NCBI GenBank assembly: GCA_963762165.1
Contig: CAVXJN010000003.1
Span: 558,001 to 622,000, forward strand
DNA from: CAVXJN01 sp963762165
Lineage (GTDB): Bacteria > Pseudomonadota > Gammaproteobacteria > JASBUN01
Reading direction: 5' to 3'
Length of the DNA stretch: 64,000 nt
Position 1 is the first letter of the stretch; every line of letters starts with the position of its first letter. Made by a program: the position numbers and the translations under genes. The notes beneath the pieces are model-generated. The model did not search any database. It saw nothing but the letters and a program-made list of their open reading frames with translations, and was not told the DNA's origin. Below, piece by piece: positions 35,837 to 46,705 of this stretch.

Positions 35837-36485
35837 ATGGAACACGAGAAGCGCGAAAAATGGAACAGACGTCACCGCGAGGCGACCGACCGTGGCTCGG
35901 TGGCCGCGGTGCTGAACGACAACGCCCACTTGCTGCCGCCAACCGGTGCGGCGCTGGATCTTGCCTGCGGGCGCGGCGCCAACGCGTTTTTTCTGGCCCG
36001 CGCCGGCTTGACTGTGGAGGCCTGGGACCTGGCTGACGTTGCCGTGGCCAGCGTCGCCGAACAAGCGCAGCGCAGGAAGCTGCCGATCCATGCCCGGGTC
36101 CGCGACGTGGTCCTGGAGCCGCCGGCCGCGGAATCGTTCGACGTCATCGTCGTCAGCCATTTCTTCGATCGCTCGATCTGTCCCGCTCTGATCGATGCCG
36201 TGCGTCCCGGCGGCTTGTTGTTCTATCAGACCTGGACCCGCACCCGGGTCAACGACGCCGGTCCGCGCAACGAGCGTTTTCGTCTTGCATGACAGCGAGC
36301 TTCTGGAACTGTTCGCAGCGCTGCAATTGCGGGTGTATCGCGAAGAGGGGCGCGCCGGCGATGCGGCCCGCGGATTTCGCAATCAGGCGATGTTCGTGGG
36401 CGAGAAGCGCGCGCGCGGTAACGCGGCGCGCTGCCCGCGTCCGTGGCGACGAATGGTCCGCTGCCGGCTTTCGCGTCGCGCGTAA
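35837..36485 (+). pseudogene. Class I SAM-dependent methyltransferase (frameshifted)
   Basis: The N-terminal 145 residues carry a SAM-binding motif (ALDLACGRGANAFFLARAG) and the motif IV-like FDVIVVSHFFDR, as in small TehB/UbiE-type methyltransferases. The frame breaks at TTTT 36277-36280; with one T removed it continues RFVLHDSELLELFAALQLRVYREE to a stop at 36485. It starts 13 bases after trkH. Substrate unknown. Confidence 0.75.
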
Positions 36486-36505
36486 CTCCTTTATCTTGGA
36501 GCGCT

Positions 36506-36832
36506 ATGAGTATGATCGAAAATTTCGAGCGCATGCTGAGCCAAGGCCAGGACAGCGCCCTGCTGCGTTATTCGCTGGGCAACGCCTACCTCAACGAAGG
36601 GCAGGCCCAAAAAGCGGTGGAACATCTGCGCCGTGCGGTGAGCCACGATCCCGAGTATTCCGCCGCTTGGAAAGCCTACGGCAAGGCGCTCAGTGAGGCC
36701 GGCGATACGGACGGCGCGATAGCCGCCTACGCCCGTGGAATCGAAGTCGCTGAACGCAAGGGCGACAAGCAGGCCGCCAAGGAGATGACGGTGTTCCACA
36801 AGCGCCTGCGCAAGCAGCGCGACGCGGATTGA
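36506..36832 (+). CDS. Small tetratricopeptide repeat protein
   Basis: A 108-residue protein with about two TPR units (ALLRYSLGNAYLNEGQAQKAVEHLRRA, then AAWKAYGKALSEAGDTDGAIAAYARGI). TPRs mediate protein contacts; partner unknown. A GGAG lies eight bases before ATG 36506. Its stop overlaps the acyltransferase start by four bases. Confidence 0.88.
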   Translation: MSMIENFERMLSQGQDSALLRYSLGNAYLNEGQAQKAVEHLRRAVSHDPEYSAAWKAYGKALSEAGDTDGAIAAYARGIEVAERKGDKQAAKEMTVFHKRLRKQRDAD

Positions 36833-37812
36833 GCCGATGGCCGCGCGCCCGCGGCCGGCATCCGCGGCCGGCGCCCGATTCCGTTTCGCCGCCTTTCCGT
36901 GCCGCATTCCTGGGGCCGCGGTTCTGGCCCACCTGGATCGCGCTTTGGCTGCTGTGGTTGCTGAGCTGGCTGCCGTGGCCGGTTCGCTCCGCCCTCGCAG
37001 CGGGGTTGGGCCCTCTGGGGCGCCTCAGCAGCCGCAAGCGCCGCGAGATCGTGCGGGTCAATCTGCGACTGTGTTATCCGCACCTGGACGAAGCCGGGCG
37101 GGAACGCCTGCTACGCCAGCATTTTCGCTATCGGCTGCGATCTTTGCTGGACTATGGCGTATTGTGGTGGGGCTCGGCGCGGCGTATCGGCAAGCTCGTG
37201 CGCATCCGCGGCGAAGAGCACTTTCGCGCGCCCCACGACCGCGGCCGCACCGTGATCCTGCTCACTTGTCATTCGTTGATGTTGGATTTCGGCGCCGCCG
37301 CGCTGGTGTCGCGCTACCTCGCGGTCGGCTTGGTCAAGCCGGTGCGCAATCCGTTGGTGGATTGGATCATGCAGCGGCGCCGGCAACGCTTCGGCGGCTA
37401 TCTGCATAGCCGCAGCCAGGGCATCCGGCCGATCATCGCGGCGCTGCGGGCAGGGGCGTTCTTCTACTATCTGCCGGACGAAGATCTGGGCGATCGCAGC
37501 AGCACATTCGCACCGTTCTTCGGTATCGAAGCCGCCACCTTGACCGCGCTCAGTCGCATCGCCAAGATCACCGATGCCGTGGTCGTGCCTGCATTCACCC
37601 GCTACCTGCCCGGCAGCGGTCATTACGAACAGGTATTGTTCCCGGCGCTGGAGGATTTTCCCAGCGGCGATTTGCGGGCGGATGCGACACGGATGAATCG
37701 CGAGATCGAAAAGCTGATCGCCTTGGCGCCGGAGCAATACATGTGGACCATGCGCCGTTTCCGAACCAGGCCCGACGGCGGCCCCAATCCCTATGATCGC
37801 GCCGGCGTGTGA
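36829..37812 (+). CDS. LpxL/LpxM-type lipid A acyltransferase, copy 1
   Basis: A 327-residue lysophospholipid acyltransferase-like protein with a hydrophobic N-terminal anchor (about 30-60). The catalytic motif HX4D appears as HSLMLD. Other family marks are FGGYLHSRSQGIR, FYYLPDEDLG and SSTFAPFFG. It probably adds a secondary fatty acid to lipid A at the inner membrane. No ATG is in frame, so I use TTG at 36829, overlapping the TPR stop. Confidence 0.87.
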   Translation: MSRWPRARGRHPRPAPDSVSPPFRAAFLGPRFWPTWIALWLLWLLSWLPWPVRSALAAGLGPLGRLSSRKRREIVRVNLRLCYPHLDEAGRERLLRQHFRYRLRSLLDYGVLWWGSARRIGKLVRIRGEEHFRAPHDRGRTVILLTCHSLMLDFGAAALVSRYLAVGLVKPVRNPLVDWIMQRRRQRFGGYLHSRSQGIRPIIAALRAGAFFYYLPDEDLGDRSSTFAPFFGIEAATLTALSRIAKITDAVVVPAFTRYLPGSGHYEQVLFPALEDFPSGDLRADATRMNREIEKLIALAPEQYMWTMRRFRTRPDGGPNPYDRAGV

Positions 37813-37821
37813 AGCCCGGGT

Positions 37822-39214
37822 TCATGACTCCGCGGTTGTGAGACATGCGGTCCACCTGCTCGGCGGCGGCCTCCAGCACCTGGCAGGCGCTGGACTCGGA
37901 GTTGCGCATGGCATCGACCACGTCCTTGATGATGCGGCGGGCGTTGCGCAACTGCCATTGAAATTCGTTCTGCATCAGTTCCAGTTCGTTCAGCTCCAAC
38001 AGGGCGTCGGCGTTCGGTGATTCCGCCAAATGGTCGAGCCATTGCAGCAGGCGGGGGTCGAGCAACCCGGACTCGTTGATCATGGCGTTGACGTGCTTGA
38101 CGATCTTGTACAACGACGTGCCGCGCTTGCGGCCGCGCCAGCGTTCGGCGATCTGGCGCAAATTCGCCACGGTGAGTAGATTGGCGCACATGCACAAGGC
38201 GCCGCCACGCTTGCGCAGATCTTGCGCCAGGGCCAAGGTATCAGTGCGCGCATCCATAGCGGAAGCCTTCAGGCCCCGACTCGCGCACCAAGGACGTTAC
38301 GGACCTGCAGACATCATAGAAATCGGTGTCGGAATTCATGTGCAAGTAGGCAGCAGATCCATCACGTTACGTCCGCGGCGCTCGAACTGATGCATGCGCA
38401 TGGACTGTATGCTGTGCGCCATGCCGACCACCTGGCCGAGGACGTCCAATTGTTCGTCGGTCTTACCGGCTGGATAGCCGCTGCCGTCGCAGCGTTCATG
38501 GTGTTCGAGTGCTGCCCGCGCCATGCGCGGCTGAATGCCGGGAGTCGATTCCAGGAAGATTTTGCCGACCACGACGTGGCTTTGGTTCGCCCGCCATTCG
38601 GGGCCGCTGAAGTCGCTTTTTTTACTAAGAATCGCCGGGTTGATGTGCATGAGCCCGATGTCATGCGCCAAGCCGGCGAGGAATGCCATATACACGGTTT
38701 CCGTGTCGAAGCCGAGCCGGCGCAGGATCAAGCTGGACAACCAAGCGCAGCACAATCCTTTCTCCAACTCCGCAGGCATCCGTTCGCTCATTACGGTCAG
38801 TTTCTGCTACAGAGTCAGATGGAGTTCGCGCTCCAGCAACATGTTGCGACAGTCGTCTTCAAAATCCTGGGCTTCGTGCAACTGCGCCAAGTCAGGGTAG
38901 CTGGCGAGCAGCGACTGGATCCGGGCATGCAGCGCTTTGCCTTCCAGGCCGCCCTGCACCAGTACTTGCTCTTCCAACGGCCGATGGAGCTTGTGGCGCA
39001 CCAGACGTTCGGCGAGCGGGTGATCGATGGGGGCGCCACGCCGGCACAGCAGCATGCCGCGCTCGTTGACGATGTCATCGGTGGAGACGACATTTCGGGT
39101 TTCATTCAGATGCGCCAAATGGGCGGCATAGAAATCCTGTTCCGGGGCGTCGAGCGCGCCGGCCCCGTCGCCATCGCCGTCGGCCATAGCCGGATGCTGG
39201 GCGTGGTCGTCCAT
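37822..39214 (-). pseudogene. HD-GYP domain protein, degenerate
   Basis: The minus strand holds pieces of one signalling protein. 39214-38810 gives an N-terminal domain, then TAG at 38807-38809 interrupts the same frame, which resumes to 38336 with an HD-GYP domain (AHDIGLMHINPAIL, HHERCDGSGYP). HD is kept but HDIGK is HDIGL. An apparent missing base near 38349 joins LLPYLHMNSDTDFYD, and an extra base at 38258 joins GFRMDARTDTLALAQ to a helical tail. The left end is unclear; the frame stays open to 37595 antisense to lpxL. Alternatively these are two or three separate genes. If functional, HD-GYP proteins hydrolyse cyclic di-GMP. Confidence 0.6.
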
Positions 39215-39282
39215 TTCAGCTGCCTGCGTTAGCGGTTGTTGTTCTTGTTGCCGAAATCGCCCGCAGCGGGCAAATCCGCACT

Positions 39283-40197
39283 TTATTTATCGGCAGGCGG
39301 CGGCGAGTTTGTATGCATTTGATAAGGGGACTGGTCTCCGGGCGCGGCGGCTTTGAAGCGTTTGTAGCTCCACTGGTACTGCTCCGGAAGTTCGCGTACG
39401 CAGTACTCGACGGCCCGGTTCAATGCGGCTACGGAGGTTTGCAGGTCGCTGTCATAGATGTCGTCGTCCACCAACCGGTAACGTAAACGGTAGCCACGGC
39501 CACCTGGGAGTCGCTCGCCATAAACGGTAACGACCCGTGCGCCGGAGCGCTGCGCCAACCGCGATACCAGGGACATGGTGCGGGTCGCGCGGCCGAAGAA
39601 AGGCGCGAACACGCCGCCGCCCGCGCCCGGGTCTTGATCGGGCAGGATGCCGACCACCTCGCCCTGGGCGAGGGCGCGAAACAGGCTTTTCACTCCGGAA
39701 CGGCTGGTGCTGGCCGGGCGGGCGCCGACGCGGGCGCGCCAGCGTTGGACCGGCAAGTCCAGCTGCTGCATCCGCGGCGGTCGATAGAGAATGGTCAGCG
39801 GCACCCGCCGGGCGTAATAGAGATTGCAGATTTCCCAGCAGCCCAAATGCGGAATCAACGCAATGACCCCGTTACCTTCCCGAACGCCGTCGAACAACAG
39901 CTGGTCGTCTATGGTCTCGCGCACCAGGGTTTCCAGGCGGTCGGGCCGCCAATGCCACATGGGTCCCAGTTCGGTGAGCGTCTTGCCGGCCTCGCGAAGA
40001 CTGCGCTGCGCCAGCCGCCGCCGGCTCGCCGGCGCCAATTCCGGGAGGCACAGGTCGAGATTGATGAGCGTCACCCGCCGCGCTTGGTTGGGAACGGTCC
40101 AGGCGATCCAGCCGAGCAGGGCGCCGAGGGCGTGGTTGAGGGGCAACGGCAGCCACCCGCAGATGCGCAGGAAACCGAGCACCAGCGCTGCTTTCAC
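39283..40197 (-). CDS. LpxL/LpxM-type lipid A acyltransferase, copy 2
   Basis: A 304-residue homologue of LpxL/HtrB with a hydrophobic N-terminus (AALVLGFLRICGWLPLPL) and the HX4E/D motif as HLGCWE. RSGVKSLFRAL, LPDQDPG and GVFAPFFG are also present. The GTG start at 40197 overlaps the DUF2007 stop by four bases. With the copy at 36.8 kb it may make a pair adding two secondary chains to lipid A. Confidence 0.9.
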   Translation of the reverse strand: MKAALVLGFLRICGWLPLPLNHALGALLGWIAWTVPNQARRVTLINLDLCLPELAPASRRRLAQRSLREAGKTLTELGPMWHWRPDRLETLVRETIDDQLLFDGVREGNGVIALIPHLGCWEICNLYYARRVPLTILYRPPRMQQLDLPVQRWRARVGARPASTSRSGVKSLFRALAQGEVVGILPDQDPGAGGGVFAPFFGRATRTMSLVSRLAQRSGARVVTVYGERLPGGRGYRLRYRLVDDDIYDSDLQTSVAALNRAVEYCVRELPEQYQWSYKRFKAAAPGDQSPYQMHTNSPPPADK

Positions 40198-40481
40198 GGT
40201 TCGGCGCCGTCCTCTGCATCCTGGGAGTAATCGGTGGCCAGCACCTGGCGCGCATGATCGGCGAAATCCGCTTCGACCTGCAGCTTGATGCCGCCCACGG
40301 CGATGCTGTAAAGCCAATCCGTCTGCACCAGGTGTTCGTCGGTCAAATGGCAGGGGATACCCTCGGCCTGGAGCCGACCGAGGGCGATATGTGCATCTAC
40401 TATGTTCTCAAATGTGGCTACTGTTACCACGCCGATGCCATTATTGAACGCTTGGTTGGCGAAAGATCCCACAGAGCCCAC
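40194..40481 (-). CDS. DUF2007 domain protein
   Basis: A 95-residue protein with the DUF2007 pattern VATFENIVDAHIALGRLQAEGIPCHLTDEHLVQ and LQVEADFADHARQVL. The family is described as a putative signal-transducing domain; no function is known. The true start may be the GTG 17 codons later at 40430. It is coupled to the acyltransferase downstream. Confidence 0.75.
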   Translation of the reverse strand: MGSVGSFANQAFNNGIGVVTVATFENIVDAHIALGRLQAEGIPCHLTDEHLVQTDWLYSIAVGGIKLQVEADFADHARQVLATDYSQDAEDGAEP

Positions 40482-40551
40482 CTTTTGGCGAAACAGAATG
40501 ATCTCATTGCGATAGCCCGCGTGTTTTTCAGGGATAGTGGGACTATATGGC

Positions 40552-41321
40552 TCATTCTGCCTCTGATTTCGCGATCAAAGGCCGCATTGCTGTTAATAAA
40601 CTTGGAAAAAGATGCTTATTGTGGGATTCTTCTGCCTGCAGCAACTCCTTCATGTGCTGGCGTTGGGTGGGCATGGCGAAAGCACGCCGGACAATTTTCG
40701 GCGATTACCGGCAGGGCCGCGCTGCGGGCGAATTCGGCGGTCTGGCGCTCGCGGGCGTACACCAGCGGCCGGATGACCCGCAAGTCGCCGTCGCGCACGA
40801 GGTAATTTGCCTTCATGGTGCGCAGCTGGCCGCCGTGGAAGGCGGACATGAGGAAGCTCTCGGCGAGATCGTCCAGGTGCTGCGCCAGTGCCAGCACGTT
40901 GTAGCCCTCGCGCCGCGCGGTGCTGTACATGACGCCGCGTTTCATGCGGGCGCACCACGCGCAATAGGAGTCGTTGTCCATGTGAGCCTTGCCCAGCTCC
41001 ATGATCGGTTGGCGCTCGAAGAAATAGGCAACGCCGAGAGCGCGGTACGTAGTCCCGCAGCGGGCTGGGATCGAAGGATTCCGACTGCGGGTCGACTGTG
41101 ACCACCCCCAGTTCGAAGCGTACCGGCGCGTGGCGTTGCAGATGCAGCAGGACGTGCAGCAGCGACAGCGAATCCTTGCCGCCCGACAGGCCCAGCAGGA
41201 CGCGGTCGCCGGCGCGGATCATGTCGTAGTCGGCGATCGCCCGGCCGGCAGCCCGCAGCAAGCTTTTGGGTGGGCGGGTGATTGCCGGCGACGCATCCGT
41301 GGTCTGAACGTTCTGCTTCAC
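40552..41321 (-). pseudogene. ttcA: tRNA 2-thiocytidine synthetase TtcA (two frameshifts)
   Basis: TtcA thiolates C32 of tRNA using ATP and a 4Fe-4S cluster. The PP-loop SGGKDS and the cluster motif CAWC are visible. The frame breaks at GG 41043-41044 (correct reading DYVRALGVAYFFERQ) and again at AAA 40679-40681 (correct reading ENCPACFAMPTQRQHMKELL), then ends at 40552. Both repairs remove a single base and give normal family sequence, 255 residues in all. The start is GTG at 41321. Confidence 0.85.
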
Positions 41322-41457
41322 GATGAATATCCCGCCAGGCGATTTGCCTGGGCCGGTATTTGCAATATGGGCTAGGATACACAAGTCCGGCGTCCGGGTG
41401 CGATGTGGCAATGGAGTCATCGCCCGTCCGCGCGGACGTATCTGGGTGAGCGCATCG

Positions 41458-44400
41458 ATGAACGACGAACAAAAACGCGGGCTGACAAAGGACAACAAAG
41501 CCCGCTCGAAATCCGAGGACCAAAACCCGAACACCCCGCCCCCATCCGCCCAGCGCTTTCCCGTGGTCGGGATTGGCGCGTCAGCCGGGGGTTTGGCCGC
41601 GTTGAGGAAGCTTTTCGAAGCCACCGAGTCGGACACCGGTATGGCCTACGTGGTGGTCATGCATCTGGATCCCGACCACGAAAGCCACTTGTCGGAATTG
41701 CTCGCCAAAGTGACCGCTATGGATGTCGTCACCGCCATCGACGGCATGGCAGTCGTCCCCGACCGAGTGCACATCATTCCGCCGGCCAAGACCCTGACCA
41801 TTCGCGACGGCGTCCTGCACCTCAGCGAAGCGTTTCCTCGCGCCGTACGCCTCCCAATCGATGAATTCTTCAAGTCCCTTGCCCGGGATCAACAGGAGTG
41901 GGCTATCGCGGTGGTGCTCACCGGTACCGGCTCCGACGGCTCGCGGGGTATCCGCGAAGTCAAAGCAGAGGGCGGCCTGCTGGTGGCGCAGGATCCGGAT
42001 CGTGCCGAACACGACGGCATGCCGCGTAGCGCAGTTGCCACCGGTCTGATCGATTGTGTGACCGCTGTAGAGGATGTGCCGCGTGTGATCGCCGAATATG
42101 TCGCGCACGCCCGCTTGCGCGCCGGGGATGGCGTGCCGGGGGCGGCGGACGCGGAGTTGCAGGAAATACTCGCGCTGCTGAAAGACCAGGGGCAATTTCG
42201 ACTTCGGTTGGTATAAACGCAGCACGGTGCAGCGGCGCATCCGTCGCCGGATGGGTCTGACCCGCAACTCCACCTTGAGCGCGTATCTATCGTTTCTGCA
42301 GGCCAATGCATCCGAGGTCGCGCTGCTGGTCAACGATCTGTTGATCGGGGTGACGGCCTTTTTCCGGGAACCCGAGGCTTGGGACTGGTTGGCCGAAAAT
42401 GTTGTTAGCCCGCATTGTCGGCGAAGGAGAGGATAACGCTCCGGTCCGGGTCTGGGTCGCAGCGTGCTCCACCGGCGAAGAGGCCTATACACTCGCCATC
42501 CTACTGACCGAAGAACTCGAACGGCAACGGTCGAATCGTCGGATCCAGATTTTCGCCACCGATGTCGACGAAACCGCTTTGGACGCGGCGCGCGCAGGCA
42601 TCTACAGCCAACGGGCGGTGGCGGCGCTCAACTCTGAACGCTTGGAGCGCTTTTTCGTCGCCGAAGGCGAAAACTACCGCATCAAGAAAAGCGTGCGGGA
42701 ATGCATCGTGTTCGCGCAGCAGAACTTGATCACCGATTCGCCGTTTTCCCGACTGGATCTGATCAGTTGCCGGAATCTGCTGATTTATCTCGATTCGGCC
42801 CAGCAGGAGCGAGTGCTTTCGATTTTTCATTTCGTGCTCAAAAACAACGCCGTTCTGTTTCTCGGCAACTCCGAAACCGTGGGTAAACACACCGCGTTGT
42901 ACGCCACAGTATCCAAGAAATGGCGCATCTATCGTCGCATCGGCACCAGCCGGCGCCCGCCATTGAACCTGCCGATGGTGCGCAACGCCGCAGGACTCGA
43001 ATGGCAGCGGGCTGCGCGCCAACTGCCACCGACGCGCCACAGCGCGCCCGAGATCGGGCGGGGACTGCTGCTCGAGTACTGCGCGCCGACCGCGGTGCTC
43101 GTGGACCGCAATCATGAGGTGCTCTACTTCCACGGTGACACGGAGCGTTACCTGTCGCAGCCCCAGGGCGAACCCACTTTCAATTTGCTTGAATTGGCCA
43201 GGCGTGGGCTACGAGGACGATTGCGCGCCGGGCTCCACCGGGCCAGTTTCAAGCGCGAGCGCGTTGTGCTCGAAGAAGTCCGAATTCTGCGCGGTGGCGA
43301 GAACGTGCCGATTACCATCTCGGTCATACCTTGGGTCAGCGATAAAGACCCGGAATTCACGGAATTGTGCTTGGTTACCTTTGCGGACCTACCGCCGCGC
43401 GTCGATCAAAGCGGCGCAACTATCGCCAACGACGACAATGTGGCCCTTGCGCAATTGGAAGATGAGCTCAAGCGCACCAAGGAGGAACTGCAAAGCACTA
43501 TCGAGGAGCTGGAGACCTCCAATGAGGAGCTGAAAGTCTCCAACGAGGAGGCGACCTCCATGAACGAGGAGCTCCAGTCCACCAACGAGGAGCTGGAGAC
43601 TTCAAAGGAAGAGTTGCAATCGTTGAACGAAGAGCTCGCCACCATCAACAATCAACTGGAAGATAAGGTTACCGAGCTCCAGGCAACCACCGACGACATC
43701 GACAACCTGCTGATCAGTTCCAATATCGCGACCCTGTTTCTGGACCGCCAGTTCCGCGTCAGACGCTTTACGCCGGCGGTCACCAAGCTGATGCGGCTCA
43801 TCAACTCGGATATCGGCCGTCACATCCACGATATCCGCTCTCGTGTGGATACTCGCAGTTTACTGGAGGATGCCGGCAGAGTGCTCGACGACCTGCGCGC
43901 AGTCGAGACGGAAGTGCGAACCGACGATGCCTGGTATCTGCGCCGTATCCTGCCTTATCGAACTCAAAACCATCGTATCGAAGGTGTCGTAGTGACCTTC
44001 ACTGACATCAGCGAAGCCAAGCGGCGGTCCGAGGAGTATGCGCACTTCGCTGCGGTAGTGTCTTCCAGCGACGATGCCATTCTCACCAAGGATTGCGACG
44101 GGACGATATTAACGTGGAATCATGCAGCGGAACTTATGTACGGCTACCGCGCCGAGGAAATCGTCGGCAAGAATATCAACATCCTCATGCCCGCCGATCG
44201 TCGTGATGATTTTCTCGAATTGACGAACAATATACGCCAAGGCGGCCATGTGCGAAGGTTGGAAACGGTGCGCGTGACCAAGGACGGGCAACACATCGAC
44301 GTGGCGTTGAGTATTTCACCCGTTCTCGGCGAGGACGGCACGCCGGCCTTTTTTTCCGCCATCGAGCGCGACGTGACGCACTTCAAGAACGCGGAACGCA

Positions 44401-45962
44401 AAGTGCACCGACTGAACCGTGACCTGCAACGGCGGGTGGCGGAATTGCAGACGCTGATCGATGTGGCGCCGGTCGGCATATCCATCGCCCTCGACCCATC
44501 GTGCGAAACCATAACGGCCAACTCCGTTGCCGCTAAGATGCTGGCCGCCAATTCTGGCGACAACATATCGTTAAGCGCTCACGACGGTCCGAAGACGCCA
44601 TATGACGTGTTTGCCGATGACCAGCAGCAGGCGCCGGAGGACCTTCCGATTCAGCGCGCAGCCCGGGACGGGACCGAAACCCGTGGCCAGGAGCTGCATT
44701 TGTCGTTCGCGGATGGCCGGGAAGTCGACATTCTGATGAGTGCGGCACCACTGCTCGACGAGCACGGCGATCCCCGGGGTGCCGTCGGGGTTTTCGTCGA
44801 CATCACGGAGCGCAAGCATGATGAACTGCGATTGCGCGAACAGGCCGAGCAGCTCCTTGACGCAGATCGCCGAAAGGACGATTTCCTGGCGGTGCTCGGC
44901 CACGAACTGCGCAATCCCCTGGCGCCGATTCGCAACATCATCGATCTGCTTATTAATCAATCGAATCCCGACAGCGCGACCTTACGCCGTGTATTGAACA
45001 TGATGGACCGCCAGGTCAAGCAACTGACCCGATTGGTGGACGACCTGCTGGACGTGGCACGCATAACGCACGATGACATTCAGTTGAAGTGCGAACCCAT
45101 GGAACTGCGCCAACTCTGCGAGCGCTTGACCCATGATCTGCGTCCGGCATTGGAGCGTTCCAGCCAGTGCCTGAGTTTTGAGTCAGCGCAGACGAAATTG
45201 CCTTTGCTGGCAGACCCGGTACGGATCGAGCAAGTCGTCACCAATCTGTTGAACAACGCTTCGAACTACACGCCGGAAGGCGGCAACATCTGGCTTTGTC
45301 TTTCGGAAGAACGCGGTTACGCGGTGATCGTCGTGCGCGACGACGGAGTCGGCATTCCGTTGCACGATCAGCAAGCGATTTTCGACCCCTTCAGTCGTAC
45401 GGCGAGCAGTCTTGCCCACAGCGGCAAAACGGGGCTGGGTCTTGGCCTGAGTCTCGCCCAACGGCTGGTGCAAATGCATGGCGGGACCATCGAGGTTTTC
45501 AGCGAAGGCCCCAATCACGGCAGTGAGTTTACCGTGCGACTACCCCTGTCGCAGGAGCTGGAGAACGAGGCGCCAGCCGCCGTGCCGGTAGAGACGAACG
45601 GCGGCGGACGGAGGATTTTACTGGTCGAAGACAATGACGACGTCAGCGACGCTCTGAGAACCTTGCTCGAAGCGCTTGGACATCAGGTGCGCACCGCCCC
45701 ACGGGGCGAGGCGGCGCTCGACTGCGCTACGGAGTTCGCGCCCGAAGTCGCGTTTATCGATATCGGTCTGCCTGACATCGACGGCTTCGAAGTCGCGCGC
45801 AGGCTGCGCGCTCACGACAGCTCCGCGTCTACATTGCTGGTTGCCTTGTCGGGTTATGATCGCGCGCCGGCTACCGAGGAGCAGGCGGCCGCCGGCTTCG
45901 ACGAATATCTGCTCAAGCCGCTTGCGTTCGAGCGCATTGCCGAGATTCTATCGCGCCTGTAG
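41458..45962 (+). pseudogene. CheB-CheR-PAS-histidine kinase-receiver fusion protein (two frameshifts)
   Basis: After removing one base near 42196-42198 and one near 42396-42406, this is a single 1500-residue protein. Order: CheB methylesterase (about 38-230; GIGASAGGL, GTGSDGSRGI), CheR methyltransferase (about 245-500; FREPEAW, STGEEAYTLA, DLISCRNLLIY), a glutamate-rich coiled coil of EELQSTNEELE heptads (about 665-735), PAS domains, HisKA (LAVLGHELRNPLAP), HATPase_c and a C-terminal receiver (FIDIGLPDIDG). Such cytoplasmic hybrids combine methylation and phosphorelay signalling. No chemoreceptor, cheA or cheW lies nearby. The uninterrupted part from 42399 encodes 1187 residues. Confidence 0.88.
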
Positions 45963-46053
45963 CTGCGGGCGGGCGAAATCGCGGCACCGCAGCGGTCATC
46001 GGTCCGGGTTGTACTACCTTGTAAATTCAGGACGATGTCGCGAGGCGCACGCC

Positions 46054-46620
46054 ATGGGCGCAAAAAGGGATAGAAACCGGCTGAAAATAGTGACTGCGGC
46101 CAGCGACCTGTTTTATGCCAAGGGGTTCAATCAGACTTCGTTCACCGACATCGCCGCAGCCGCCGGATTATGCCGGGGCAATTTTTACTACTATTTCAAA
46201 TCCAAAGACGACATCCTGTCGGCGGTAATCGAATATCGGCTCGCCGCTATGCGCGCTATGCTGGTTGAGTGGGATCGCGAGTATTCCAACCCGCGGGAGC
46301 GTTTGAAGCGCTTCGTGCGTACGCTCAGCCATAGCGAGGAGGACATACTGCGCTACGGATGTCCCATCGGTTCGCTCACCGCCGAACTCGCCAAGACCCA
46401 ACTGCATCTGCACGGCGAAGCCGCCAAGATATTTGATCTGTTGCGACAATGGCTCGAAACGCAGATCAGCGAACTGGCTGAGCGGCGCGAGGCCGGACAG
46501 CTGGCGTTGCACGTACTGGCACTGATGCAGGGAATCAGTTTAATCGCCAACGTATACGCCGATCCGGCTTTCCTGCAGCAGGAATCGGCGCGCCTCAGTG
46601 CCTGGATCGACTCGGTGTGA
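46054..46620 (+). CDS. TetR/AcrR family transcriptional regulator
   Basis: A 188-residue regulator with an N-terminal TetR HTH (IVTAASDLFYAKGFNQTSFTDIAAAAG, then GNFYYYFKSKDDIL). The C-terminal ligand domain has CPIGSLTAELA, typical of the TetR_C subgroup that includes AcrR-like and QacR-like repressors. Ligand and targets are unknown; no exporter lies next to it. The start is ATG at 46054. Confidence 0.9.
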   Translation: MGAKRDRNRLKIVTAASDLFYAKGFNQTSFTDIAAAAGLCRGNFYYYFKSKDDILSAVIEYRLAAMRAMLVEWDREYSNPRERLKRFVRTLSHSEEDILRYGCPIGSLTAELAKTQLHLHGEAAKIFDLLRQWLETQISELAERREAGQLALHVLALMQGISLIANVYADPAFLQQESARLSAWIDSV

Positions 46621-46705
46621 CAACCTCACCCTCAGTGTCGCACTTTGCACTATCCTCGTATCAAGATTCACGAAGCCCTTGCACCTGACCGCCAGGGAGG
46701 TGGCA

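Noticed and set aside
37595..37821. Extension of the HD-GYP tail frame into the acyltransferase region
   Set aside because: It is antisense to the conserved C-terminus of the acyltransferase and loses any helical pattern after about 37815.
43440..43700. DNA repeat array inside the CheB-CheR gene
   Set aside because: The repetition comes from glutamate-rich coiled-coil heptads normal for this family, not from a mobile repeat or CRISPR.
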